Shown: positions 18,354 to 25,991 of the stretch, piece after piece
Numbering within the stretch: position 1 is the stretch's first letter
Layout: each line of letters starts with the position of its first letter
Assembly (NCBI GenBank): GCA_003990705.1
Contig: AP018318.1
Coordinates: 5,939,001 to 6,003,000, forward strand
DNA: 64,000 nucleotides
Source: Nostoc sp. HK-01
GTDB taxonomy: Bacteria; Cyanobacteriota; Cyanobacteriia; Cyanobacteriales; Nostocaceae
Direction of reading: 5' to 3'
The notes under the pieces: generated by a model
Database searches by the model: none
The model's input: the letters and a program-made list of their open reading frames with translations, nothing else
What the model was told of the DNA's origin: nothing
Made by a program: the position numbers and the translations under genes

Positions 18354-19682
18354 CTACAGCAAAGTTACTTTATCGTGCAGGCAATCCAGATGTCGAGTGA
18401 TCCCTCTGGTATCGAGAACTGCTTTGGCTTTTGCCACTAAATTGACATAATCTACTTGACTGTGGTCTGTGGCAATAATTACCAAGTCAGCCGCTGCAAT
18501 ATTCTCATCAGTTAAGGGCAAACTAGCGAAATTTTGACCGTTGACTTCAATTTCCGGTACAAAAGGATCATGGTAAGTTACGGTCATTTTATCTTCTAGT
18601 AAATAATTAATTACCATGATTGATGGTGATTCTCGCCAGTCACCCAGGTCTTTTTTATAGGCTGTCCCAATGACCAAAACTTGCGATTTCGCTGGGGCTA
18701 AACCCAAATCATTCAATACGCGGCGGGCTTTTTCCCGCACAAACAACGGCATAGAGCGATTGATTTCTCCTGCCAAGGCGATAAAGTGAGTATTAAAATT
18801 CACTTCTTTAGCTTTCCATTCTAAATAATGGGGGTCGATGGGGATGCAGTGACCACCGACACCAGGGCCAGGATAGAAAGGCATAATGCCAAAAGGTTTG
18901 GTATTGGCAGCGTCTAAAACTTCCCAAACATTTAAATCGATGCGATCGCACAATAACGCCAACTCATTCACCAAAGCAATATTCACAGCCCTAAATGTAT
19001 TTTCAAACACCTTTACTAATTCCGCCGCCTTGGCGCTACTGACTGGTACTACATGGTCAATAGTCTGCTGATAGAATAAAGTTGCTACTTCCAGTGAATG
19101 AGTATCCGAAGCACCAACTACCTTATTAGTATTTTTGGTTGTGTAGCGCTGATTACCAGGGTCTACCCGTTCTGGTGAATGGGCGAGAAAGAAATTTTCC
19201 CCCTGCTTTAAACCACTGGTTTGTTCTAATACCGGACGCATCACCTCATCCGTAGTACCTGGATAAGTGGTAGATTCTAAAGTTACTAACTGTCCTGGTC
19301 GTAAGCGTTTAGCAATCGAATGAGTCACACTTTCTATGTAACTCAAATTTGGTGTTAAATTTTTTGTCAACGGCGTGGGGACGCAAATTACAATTACGTC
19401 CATCTCGGTAACGCGATCAAAATTCAAAACCGCTTGTAAATTCCCACTACTGACAACTTGTTTCAAATCTTCATCTTTAATATCTGTGATGTAATTATCA
19501 GCCATGTTGACTTTTTCAGCCCTTTGGGGATTTTGCTCAATTCCCAACACCCGATAACCAACTTTGGCTTTTTCGACAGCAAAGGGGAGTCCTACATATC
19601 CTAATCCCACAACACCAACGATCGCTGTATGTGTTCTAATCTTTTCTTGTAAAGCTAATAAAACAGAAGGCTTTTCCAACAT
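18354..19682 (-). CDS. wbpA: UDP-N-acetyl-D-glucosamine 6-dehydrogenase (WbpA-like)
   Basis: First gene of the long operon; oxidises UDP-GlcNAc (or a relative) at C6 to the uronic acid with two NAD. Rossmann motif VVGLGYVGLPFAVE (about residues 22-35), TYPGTTDEV and AHSPERVDPGN segments, the lysine-bearing AAELVKVFENTFRAVNIALVNE helix, the catalytic cysteine in GPGVGGHCIPIDPHYLEWK and the C-terminal NAD/dimer domain with GTAYKKDLGDWRESP are all present. Length 442 aa is typical of the WbpA/TviB group. Substrate choice rests on the WbpB/D/E-like neighbours. A promoter for the operon should lie in 19683-20052. Confidence 0.9.
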   Translation of the reverse strand: MLEKPSVLLALQEKIRTHTAIVGVVGLGYVGLPFAVEKAKVGYRVLGIEQNPQRAEKVNMADNYITDIKDEDLKQVVSSGNLQAVLNFDRVTEMDVIVICVPTPLTKNLTPNLSYIESVTHSIAKRLRPGQLVTLESTTYPGTTDEVMRPVLEQTSGLKQGENFFLAHSPERVDPGNQRYTTKNTNKVVGASDTHSLEVATLFYQQTIDHVVPVSSAKAAELVKVFENTFRAVNIALVNELALLCDRIDLNVWEVLDAANTKPFGIMPFYPGPGVGGHCIPIDPHYLEWKAKEVNFNTHFIALAGEINRSMPLFVREKARRVLNDLGLAPAKSQVLVIGTAYKKDLGDWRESPSIMVINYLLEDKMTVTYHDPFVPEIEVNGQNFASLPLTDENIAAADLVIIATDHSQVDYVNLVAKAKAVLDTRGITRHLDCLHDKVTLL

Positions 19683-20052
19683 GGCTCTATGGATAATAAT
19701 TACACCTATAAAATTGGAGATTTTCCTGCTTTAATGCAGATCATTTCCAATATTTCACAAGATGGATAATAGCAAAATAAATCTTTTAAAATTATTGTAA
19801 AAATTTTAACAATAGTGGATAAAAATTATTTTTAATCTGTCAAAGTGATTCTACACTAGGCGCAGCAGGCGAAGACAGAATTATCCCATCATTGAGTTGA
19901 ATTTATTATTACCATATTAATCACCTAATAGGTAAAAAAAGATATTTGTAACTAGATGGGAACACAACACTGACTTCAGCTTTCATTTGATTGCCATAGC
20001 TGTATTAGTTTAGCAGTTTGAGGAAAATATTTATGATGATATACAGCAAGTT
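19683..20052. promoter_or_regulatory. Divergent intergenic region between the polysaccharide operon and the GumK-like gene
   Basis: 370 bp, AT-rich, between two genes that point away from each other, so it must hold promoters for both the 16-gene minus-strand operon and the plus-strand glycosyltransferase. I see no convincing operator palindrome or riboswitch and cannot place -10/-35 boxes with confidence. Confidence 0.5.
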
Positions 20053-21168
20053 ATGAAGCGTGTAGTTTTAGTAACTGGACACTATTGGAATTCTAAACGC
20101 AAAGCAGGTTTTCACTGGCTGGCTGAGGCTTTTTGGCATCAGGGTTGGGAAGTTATTTTTGTCACGTCTGCTTTGAGTTGGTTGTCTGTGATTCGGAGAG
20201 ACTATCGCCTAGCTTATCCGGTATTGCAAGAAGCAAACCAACTTCAGCTAATAAGGGAAAATTTCTGGAGTTATGTTTGGTTTACACCTTGGCATCCGGC
20301 TAATCTGCGCTCTAATCTACTCAATCATCTTAGCCGTGGTTTGTTTAATTTATACGGTCAACTGCCTCTCGGAACCGTAGAACCTCTACTAAAAGAGACT
20401 GACTTATTTATCTTTGAGAGTACGCCAGCTTTGCTACTATTTGACCGATGTAAACAACTTAATCCCCAAGCTCAGTTTATCTATAGAGTATCCGACGACT
20501 TGCGCCTTTTACGCAATCACCCAGTTGTATTAAACACTGAAGAACGAGTCGCCCCCAAGTTTGATTTAGTCAGTGTCCCCAGCCAACATATTTACCGTTT
20601 ATTTGCGGGCTTACCAAATTTAGCACTAGAGTTACATGGCCTTCGCAAAGATATCTTTAACCAGGAGTATGCCAATCCTTATTCCGGCTCAGATACACCT
20701 AACGTCGTTTTTGTCGGTAACGCTCATTTTGATTACGAATTTTTAGAACAAGCTAGTCAATTATTGCCAAATTGGCAATTTCATATAATTGGGCCAATGA
20801 ATAATTTACCGCAAAGAAACAATATTCTTGCTTATCAAGAGTTACCCTTTGAGTCTACAGTTGCCTATATAAAACACGCAGATATAGCACTTCAGACACT
20901 AGCATATAGTCCTGGTGCTGAATGTTTTACTGATAGTCTTAAAATTATTCAATATAGTTATTGTCAACTACCAATTGTAGCTCCGGCTTATCTTGCATCT
21001 TCAAGAACAAATGTTTTTTACTATCAACCAGGAGATGCTAGTAGCATTTATCAAGCTTTAATTGCCGCGCAGATGTATGACCGTTCCCAAATTCCAACTT
21101 ATGAAATTTATTCTTGGGATGACTTAGTATCACTGTGGATTAAACGTATGGAAAAAAATTCACCATAA
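20053..21168 (+). CDS. Glycosyltransferase resembling GumK (GT70-type)
   Basis: A 371 aa GT-B-like glycosyltransferase. The opening VVLVTGHYWNSKRKAGFHWLAEAF and the later AECFTDSLKIIQYSYCQLPIVAP resemble GumK-type glucuronosyltransferases, where the acidic residue and lysine near the donor site sit in the second of these segments. RVSDDLRLL and VFVGNAHFDYEFL mark the inter-domain region and the start of the second domain. The ATG at 20053 has no strong Shine-Dalgarno. It is transcribed away from the polysaccharide operon and probably works with it. A GumK-like enzyme would transfer a uronic acid, which would match the uronate pathway next door; that link is inference. Confidence 0.75.
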   Translation: MKRVVLVTGHYWNSKRKAGFHWLAEAFWHQGWEVIFVTSALSWLSVIRRDYRLAYPVLQEANQLQLIRENFWSYVWFTPWHPANLRSNLLNHLSRGLFNLYGQLPLGTVEPLLKETDLFIFESTPALLLFDRCKQLNPQAQFIYRVSDDLRLLRNHPVVLNTEERVAPKFDLVSVPSQHIYRLFAGLPNLALELHGLRKDIFNQEYANPYSGSDTPNVVFVGNAHFDYEFLEQASQLLPNWQFHIIGPMNNLPQRNNILAYQELPFESTVAYIKHADIALQTLAYSPGAECFTDSLKIIQYSYCQLPIVAPAYLASSRTNVFYYQPGDASSIYQALIAAQMYDRSQIPTYEIYSWDDLVSLWIKRMEKNSP

Positions 21169-21178
21169 CTTAATCTAA

Positions 21179-21913
21179 TCAACTTAAATTGTCTGGGTCA
21201 ATTCCTTGCGATCGCAAATATTCTGCCAGTTTATCAGCCCGTTGGCGTTCTTGTTCTGCCTGTTCTTTCAGTGTTGGTATCCAATCAGCATTACTGTACC
21301 AGCGTAACCATAAACCAGTAGTCTGTTGATAGGTTCCCTGCCAAAGACCTAATCCTAGGTCTAATTCTTTCAACCAAAATCGTTTATCTGGTAAAGGTAT
21401 TGCCTCATAACGAGTGCCATTAAGTCGAAAAGCCCGCAAATTATTTTCGTAGCGGTCATAGACAACATAATAGGGAACACGCAAAATTCGCTCATACACT
21501 TCCCATTTGCTTGGGGGTTTGTTGGCTTCTCGCAGTGTTTGTCCCAAATCTTCCTGTTCTGTACCTGGGGAAAGTAATTCTACTACTAAAAATGGTGCAA
21601 CTCCCTCTTGCCAAATGACGTAACTTAAACGTAAGTCTGGTTGTTGACTAGCAGTCGGTACTCCTAAAATCATGTACCAGTCAGGACGTTTGTACCACAA
21701 TGTATGGCGGGGATCATAGTAGAGATTTAAATCGCTTGCCAGTAAAATTTCTGCTGGTGAATAGTTAGCAGGTTGACAAGTCTCACTCAGTAAATCTGCT
21801 TGGATACAATGAAATTCGTCTGGCAAGCCTGATTCCCCGATTAATTCACTAGGTAAATCATACATGGTAGGCATGGTTTCTTGTGGCGGACGGGGCGGGT
21901 CAGTTTGATACAT
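21179..21913 (-). CDS. Uma2-family (DUF820) putative endonuclease
   Basis: Member of the Uma2/DUF820 family, a restriction-endonuclease-like fold very expanded in cyanobacteria and without established function in most cases. The core reads SDLNLYYDPRHT, then APFLVVELLSPGTEQED and YYVVYDRYENNLRAFRL, giving the Asp ... Glu-x-Leu order of PD-(D/E)XK-like sites. The C-terminus (LKEQAEQERQRADKLAEYLRSQGIDPDNL) is a short coiled coil common to the family. It lies 9 bp from the related gene at 21923 and likely shares its transcript. It converges with the glycosyltransferase gene with a gap of 10 bp, so no room for a separate terminator. Confidence 0.85.
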   Translation of the reverse strand: MYQTDPPRPPQETMPTMYDLPSELIGESGLPDEFHCIQADLLSETCQPANYSPAEILLASDLNLYYDPRHTLWYKRPDWYMILGVPTASQQPDLRLSYVIWQEGVAPFLVVELLSPGTEQEDLGQTLREANKPPSKWEVYERILRVPYYVVYDRYENNLRAFRLNGTRYEAIPLPDKRFWLKELDLGLGLWQGTYQQTTGLWLRWYSNADWIPTLKEQAEQERQRADKLAEYLRSQGIDPDNLS

Positions 21914-21922
21914 ACTGCTACC

Positions 21923-22840
21923 TCAAGTCATAGTGTCTGGGTCAACACCCAGAGAACGCAAATATTCTGCCAACCGTTGCGATCGCTCCTGTTCTTGTTG
22001 CAATCTTAATTCAGTGTCAGATAACTGTTGTTGTACCTGACCTGCTTGTTGTTTTGCCTCAACTACTTGTTGTTTTGCCTCAACTGCTTGTTGCTGTGCC
22101 TCAACTGCTTGTTGCTGTGCCTCAACTACTTGTTGCTGTGCCTCAACTACTTGTTGTTTTGCCTCAACTGCTTGTTGCTGTGCCTCAACTGCTTGTTGCT
22201 GTGCCTCAACTACTTGTTGATATGCTGCAATTGCTTGATTTTGTAAGGTTAGGGCTGCCTCTTCTGGTGTTGGTACTAACTCTCCTTCAGGGGTAAAGTA
22301 GCGAAGTTTAGCATTTTCTACACCTAAATACAGGCCAAGTACCTCACTCCAACACCAGCCACGCGTATCTGGCTCGATTTGTTGATATTTATTACCAATC
22401 AACTCAAAACCAGCAAATTCTAAACTTTCGGGTGAAAACCAAAAATACTCAGGTATATGAAATCGGTTTTCATACAGACTTTTCTTTAAATTCCGATCAA
22501 TGTTAGCTGTACTTTCCGAAAGTAATTCAATAATCAAATCAGGATAACGACCATCTTCTTCCCAAACTACCCAAGAATTGCGGTGTCGCTTTTCCGTATC
22601 CTTTACTAAAAAAAAGTCAGGGCCACGAAAATCTCGATTTCGTAATTGCTGACGACTAAAGTATATTGTCAGGTTTGCACCAATAAAATAGTCATTTCGG
22701 TCACGCCACAGCCATTCTAAGCAAGTAACTAAGAGTAATAGCTGTGCATAATGCAACGAAGTTTCCATTTCCGGCTCATCACTTAACAACCGAGTTGCAT
22801 CGGGCATTTGTTGTTCTAGCTGTTGCGCTGTGACAAACAT
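21923..22840 (-). CDS. Uma2-family (DUF820) protein with extended heptad coiled coil
   Basis: Second Uma2/DUF820 protein (305 aa). The N-terminal 190 residues contain the nuclease-like core: FRGPDFFLVKD, then YPDLIIELLSESTANIDR and the EYFWFSPESLEFAGF strand. Residues about 205-275 are a near-perfect heptad array based on QQQAVEA/KQQVVEA, a long coiled coil, followed by the family tail RLQQEQERSQRLAEYLRSLGVDPDTM. The array is encoded by a 21-bp tandem repeat, so its length probably differs between strains. It lies upstream of the shorter paralogue at 21179, and the two proteins might pair through their coiled coils. Confidence 0.85.
   Translation of the reverse strand: MFVTAQQLEQQMPDATRLLSDEPEMETSLHYAQLLLLVTCLEWLWRDRNDYFIGANLTIYFSRQQLRNRDFRGPDFFLVKDTEKRHRNSWVVWEEDGRYPDLIIELLSESTANIDRNLKKSLYENRFHIPEYFWFSPESLEFAGFELIGNKYQQIEPDTRGWCWSEVLGLYLGVENAKLRYFTPEGELVPTPEEAALTLQNQAIAAYQQVVEAQQQAVEAQQQAVEAKQQVVEAQQQVVEAQQQAVEAQQQAVEAKQQVVEAKQQAGQVQQQLSDTELRLQQEQERSQRLAEYLRSLGVDPDTMT
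22042..22230. repeat. 21-bp tandem repeat inside a Uma2-family gene
   Basis: About nine imperfect copies of a 21-nt unit built around gcctcaactRcttgttgY (plus-strand reading), in-frame with the minus-strand gene so that each copy encodes one heptad. Variation between copies is mostly A/G and T/C at two positions, which gives Ala/Val and Gln/Lys alternation in the protein. Confidence 0.9.
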
Positions 22841-22956
22841 GGTTTTATACCAGATTGCGTGTTGATTTAATTTTAATTTGGAGTGGGGCGAAGCGATAGA
22901 TGAGTCCCAGATTCCGCTAAACTGAGACTTGGTTTATTGCATTGTAATCAGGCAGC

Positions 22957-23148
22957 ATGGAAATCGGACAAAAAGTTAAGGTGTATCGTTTACGCGATCG
23001 CGTACCCAGTTCAGTTGCTCAAAAACTAGGTAAAGTCGGCGTTATTGAAGGCTACAAAATGACCGATGGTAGCGGCGTTGGCATAGTGGTGAAGTTTGAA
23101 GATAATAGCGCCACTTGGTTTTTTGAGGACGAAATCAAACCAGTTTAG
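22957..23148 (+). CDS. Small DUF2862/PetP-like SH3-fold protein
   Basis: A 63 aa soluble protein, MEIGQKVKVYRLRDRV at the start and ATWFFEDEIKPV at the end, matching the short cyanobacterial DUF2862 family. I recall that the cytochrome b6f-associated subunit PetP is of this type, with an SH3-like barrel; whether this copy is PetP itself or a paralogue cannot be decided here. No signal or membrane segment. It is followed after 86 bp by the Get3d-type ATPase and then chlG, so it sits among photosynthesis genes. The next coding region has no obvious terminator in between. Confidence 0.78.
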   Translation: MEIGQKVKVYRLRDRVPSSVAQKLGKVGVIEGYKMTDGSGVGIVVKFEDNSATWFFEDEIKPV

Positions 23149-23234
23149 TCAGGCTAACTCAAGGTGGAAGCTAAGAGTATTTGCCTAGTGCTAAGTTGGA
23201 GTGGAAAAGACAGGCGGTAATTGGAAATCACAAA

Positions 23235-24335
23235 ATGTCCCTAATATTGACATTTTTAGGCAATAGCGGCATCGCTCGTAGCAAAATTGCGATCGCCGCA
23301 GCTAAACTATTTGCAAGCCAAGGTAAGCGTGTACTATTGGCAGGATTGGCAGAACCAGTGTTACCTATTCTTTTAGAGCAAACACTCTCTGCCGATCCTC
23401 AAGAAATCGCTCCTAATTTGCAAGCAGTACAGTTGCCAGCATCTGTACTTCTAGAACGCAACTGGGAAGAATTAAAAAAACTTGAGGCGCAATACCTGCG
23501 TACACCCATTTTTAAAGAAGTTTATGGGCAAGAACTGGTAGCATTACCAGGAATGGACAGCGCCCTCGCTTTAAATGCTATCCGCGAATATGATGCCAGT
23601 GGCAAATATGATGTAATTATTTACGATGGCACGGGTGATTCATTTACATTGCGACTGTTGGGTTTGCCAGAATCTCTCAGTTGGTATGTCCGGCGATTTC
23701 GACAGTTATTTGTCAACTCCGATTTAGGCAAGACAATTTCCGAATCGCCCTTAATTCAACCTCTGATTACCAGTTTTTTTAATGTCAACTGGACAGCAGA
23801 TAACTTTGCTCAACCTACCAACCAAGCCAACGATTTTTTAGACAAGGGGAAAGCTGCTTTAGCTGACCCCAAAAGAGTTGCGGCATTTTTGGTAACAACC
23901 AATGACCCTATTGAAGTCGCGGTTGCTCGTTATTTGTGGGGTAGCGCTCAACAAGTTGGCCTGACAGTTGGTGGTGTTGTCCAGATTTCTGACCAGACAA
24001 CAGCAAACTTAGGCACAGAATTTACACCTTTAGCTGTCAGTGTTGTCCCTGATGTTACCCAAAATGACTGGCAACCGCTAATTGATGCTTTACCCAACTT
24101 TGTCGAACAAGCAAACCAAGTACCAAGACCAATGGAAATTGATGTCCATAACCGTCAGGTACGCTTATTTTTGCCTGGATTTGATAAAAAACAGGTAAAA
24201 CTCACCCAAGTCGGGCCAGAAGTAACCGTAGAAGCCGGCGACCAACGCCGTAATATCTTCCTCCCGCCAGCCTTAACTGGTAAGCCTGTGACTGGAGCGA
24301 AATTCCAAAATAACTATTTGATTATTTCTTTTTAG
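23235..24335 (+). CDS. Get3d/ArsA-family ATPase with C-terminal alpha-crystallin domain
   Basis: ArsA/Get3-fold P-loop ATPase, 366 aa. The loop reads TFLGNSGIARSKIAIAAA, deviating from the GGVGKTT of ordinary Get3, as in the cyanobacterial/plastid Get3d group. VIIYDGTGDSFTLRLLGLPE is the second nucleotide-site segment. The last about 75 residues (PMEIDVHNRQVRLFLPGFDKKQV ... NNYLIISF) are an HSP20/alpha-crystallin-like domain, the hallmark of this group. I start at the ATG giving MSLILTFLG; an upstream TTG at 23181 would add 18 residues that do not fit the family. It precedes chlG by 110 bp. The client is unknown; a link with chlorophyll-protein assembly is suggested only by position. Confidence 0.87.
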   Translation: MSLILTFLGNSGIARSKIAIAAAKLFASQGKRVLLAGLAEPVLPILLEQTLSADPQEIAPNLQAVQLPASVLLERNWEELKKLEAQYLRTPIFKEVYGQELVALPGMDSALALNAIREYDASGKYDVIIYDGTGDSFTLRLLGLPESLSWYVRRFRQLFVNSDLGKTISESPLIQPLITSFFNVNWTADNFAQPTNQANDFLDKGKAALADPKRVAAFLVTTNDPIEVAVARYLWGSAQQVGLTVGGVVQISDQTTANLGTEFTPLAVSVVPDVTQNDWQPLIDALPNFVEQANQVPRPMEIDVHNRQVRLFLPGFDKKQVKLTQVGPEVTVEAGDQRRNIFLPPALTGKPVTGAKFQNNYLIISF

Positions 24336-24359
24336 ATTGGGATGAAGGATGAAGTCTGA

Positions 24360-24432
24360 ATCATAAAGTTTCATACTTCATACTAGCCTCCGGCAAGCCG
24401 CCATTAGGGCGGCTACATACTTCATACTTTCC
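24360..24432. repeat. Interspersed repeats: heptamer TTCATAC copies flanking a GCCGCC palindrome
   Basis: Between the ATPase gene and chlG lie copies of cttcatac around 24371-24383 and 24417-24429, enclosing caagccgccattagggcggctac, a short hairpin (GCCGCC/GGCGGC). The same TTCATACTTCATAC units recur near 25986 and 38250, so they are dispersed cyanobacterial short repeats rather than a gene-specific signal. Confidence 0.7.
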
Positions 24433-24445
24433 CATACATAATCTT

Positions 24446-25495
24446 ATGTCTGAATCAACTCCTATACCCCCCAATTCCAACCCGACTGAGGCAGTAGACT
24501 CAGTAATAGATAATTCTAGTGAAGCAGGAATAGTAGCAGAGAGCGAACGCAATGCCAAAACTCGCCAGCTACTAGGTATGAAAGGTGCAGCACCCGGAGA
24601 AACTTCCATTTGGAAAATCCGGCTGCAATTGATGAAGCCTATCACCTGGATTCCCTTGATTTGGGGCGTAGTCTGCGGTGCGGCTTCTTCAGGTAACTAC
24701 ACCTGGACTCTAGAAAATGTCTTGAAAGCCGCAGCTTGTATGTTACTTTCGGGGCCGCTGCTGGCTGGTTACACCCAAACCATGAATGATTTTTACGATC
24801 GCGAAATTGATGCCATTAACGAACCCTATCGCCCCATTCCCTCTGGCGCAATTTCTGTACCCCAAGTTGTCACCCAGATTTTAGTATTATTAGTATCGGG
24901 CATTGGTTTGGCATACGTCCTAGATATCTGGGCTGGTCATGAATTTCCCACCGTTGTAGCCCTAGCAATTTTTGGATCATTGGTTTCTTATATTTACTCT
25001 GCCCCTCCCCTGAAACTGAAGCAAAACGGCTGGCTGGGGAATTATGCTTTAGGTGCAAGCTACATCGCCCTACCTTGGTGGGCTGGTCATGCTTTGTTTG
25101 GCGAACTGACTTGGCAAGTTTTGATTCTCACCTTAATTTACAGCTGGGCAGGGTTGGGGATTGCCATTGTGAACGACTTTAAAAGTGTCGAAGGCGATCG
25201 CCAGTTAGGGTTAAAATCACTACCAGTTATGTTTGGTGTTACTACCGCAGCCTGGATTTGTGTCTTGATGATTGATGTATTTCAAGGCTTGATGGCTGCT
25301 TATCTCGTCAGCATCCATGAAAATTTATACGCCGCCATTTTGGTACTGTTAATCATTCCTCAAATCACCTTCCAGGACATGTATTTTTTACGTGACCCCT
25401 TGAAGAATGATGTGAAATACCAAGCCAGCGCCCAACCATTTCTTGTTCTCGGAATGCTGGTGGTCGGTTTGGCGTTAGGCCATGCGGGAGTTTAA
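24446..25495 (+). CDS. chlG: Chlorophyll a synthase (geranylgeranyl/phytyl transferase)
   Basis: Esterifies chlorophyllide a with phytyl or geranylgeranyl diphosphate, the last step of chlorophyll a synthesis, in the thylakoid membrane. A UbiA-family prenyltransferase of 349 aa: first Asp-rich motif NDFYDREIDAINEPYRPIPSG and second motif NDFKSVEGDRQLGLKSLPVMFG are the exact ChlG signatures, with about eight to nine hydrophobic helices. The N-terminal about 60 residues are polar, as usual in cyanobacterial ChlG. The preceding ATPase and the following small membrane protein are in the same direction. Confidence 0.97.
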   Translation: MSESTPIPPNSNPTEAVDSVIDNSSEAGIVAESERNAKTRQLLGMKGAAPGETSIWKIRLQLMKPITWIPLIWGVVCGAASSGNYTWTLENVLKAAACMLLSGPLLAGYTQTMNDFYDREIDAINEPYRPIPSGAISVPQVVTQILVLLVSGIGLAYVLDIWAGHEFPTVVALAIFGSLVSYIYSAPPLKLKQNGWLGNYALGASYIALPWWAGHALFGELTWQVLILTLIYSWAGLGIAIVNDFKSVEGDRQLGLKSLPVMFGVTTAAWICVLMIDVFQGLMAAYLVSIHENLYAAILVLLIIPQITFQDMYFLRDPLKNDVKYQASAQPFLVLGMLVVGLALGHAGV

Positions 25496-25500
25496 AAAAT

Positions 25501-25550
25501 TGCTGAGTGCGGAGAACAAAGAAAGATCATATTTCGTTAAGCACTCAGCA
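25501..25550 (+). terminator. Inverted repeat after chlG, possible terminator
   Basis: Perfect 10-bp arms TGCTGAGTGC and GCACTCAGCA separated by 30 nt, 6 nt after the chlG stop. There is no T-run after the right arm, so it may act as an RNA 3' end stabiliser, or it is simply one of the dispersed CACTCAG-type repeats also seen near 44791 and 60600. Confidence 0.45.
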
Positions 25551-25644
25551 CTATTTTCAGTTTGAATATTACCTAGGAATCAGAAATTAGCCTTCCGCAC
25601 TGCGATAACATAACTTCTAACTGTTATTTTTATCAGGACTGGCA

Positions 25645-25932
25645 GTGTTACAAGCAATTATATTTATCATCCACGGCATTCAAAAATTTTTAGTACCGAT
25701 TTGTTTTGTAGGCGCATGGAGTTTGATGATTCTCGTCGCTTGGAGTCTGTGGACAGCGGCGCGGGATAGCGTAGCTACAGCCAAACAAATGCACCAAATC
25801 CCTTGTCCTGGCTGCCAATTTTTCACCGACGACTACCGCCTAAAATGTACTGTACACCCGTCTGTCGCTAATACAGAAGAAGCGATCAACTGTATGGACT
25901 ATCAGCCGAAGACGAACCCTTATTTGTATTAG
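25645..25932 (+). CDS. Small conserved-looking membrane protein with CxxC
   Basis: Unrecognised 95 aa protein. Residues about 4-37 form one long hydrophobic segment or hairpin (AIIFIIHGIQKFLVPICFVGAWSLMILVAWSLW), followed by a soluble tail with PCPGCQFF, a lone cysteine in LKCTVHP and another in AINCMDYQP. Four cysteines in a short tail suggest metal binding or a disulfide pair. The start is GTG, with an AGGA-type site 9 nt upstream. It follows chlG by 149 bp in the same direction. Codon use and HIP-like content look native, so I think it is a real gene; function unknown. Confidence 0.7.
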   Translation: MLQAIIFIIHGIQKFLVPICFVGAWSLMILVAWSLWTAARDSVATAKQMHQIPCPGCQFFTDDYRLKCTVHPSVANTEEAINCMDYQPKTNPYLY

Positions 25933-25991
25933 GCGTATAGGGGTATAAGGGTGTAAGGGAGAATAATCTATTCAAGTATAAATTTCATACT

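Noticed and set aside
22042-22230. CRISPR-like array
   Set aside because: The units are contiguous, without spacers, and in-frame with a protein heptad.
22028-22296. Plus-strand leucine-rich frames over the Uma2 repeat
   Set aside because: They are antisense readings of the 21-bp tandem repeat; the minus strand gives a Uma2 domain with a coiled coil.
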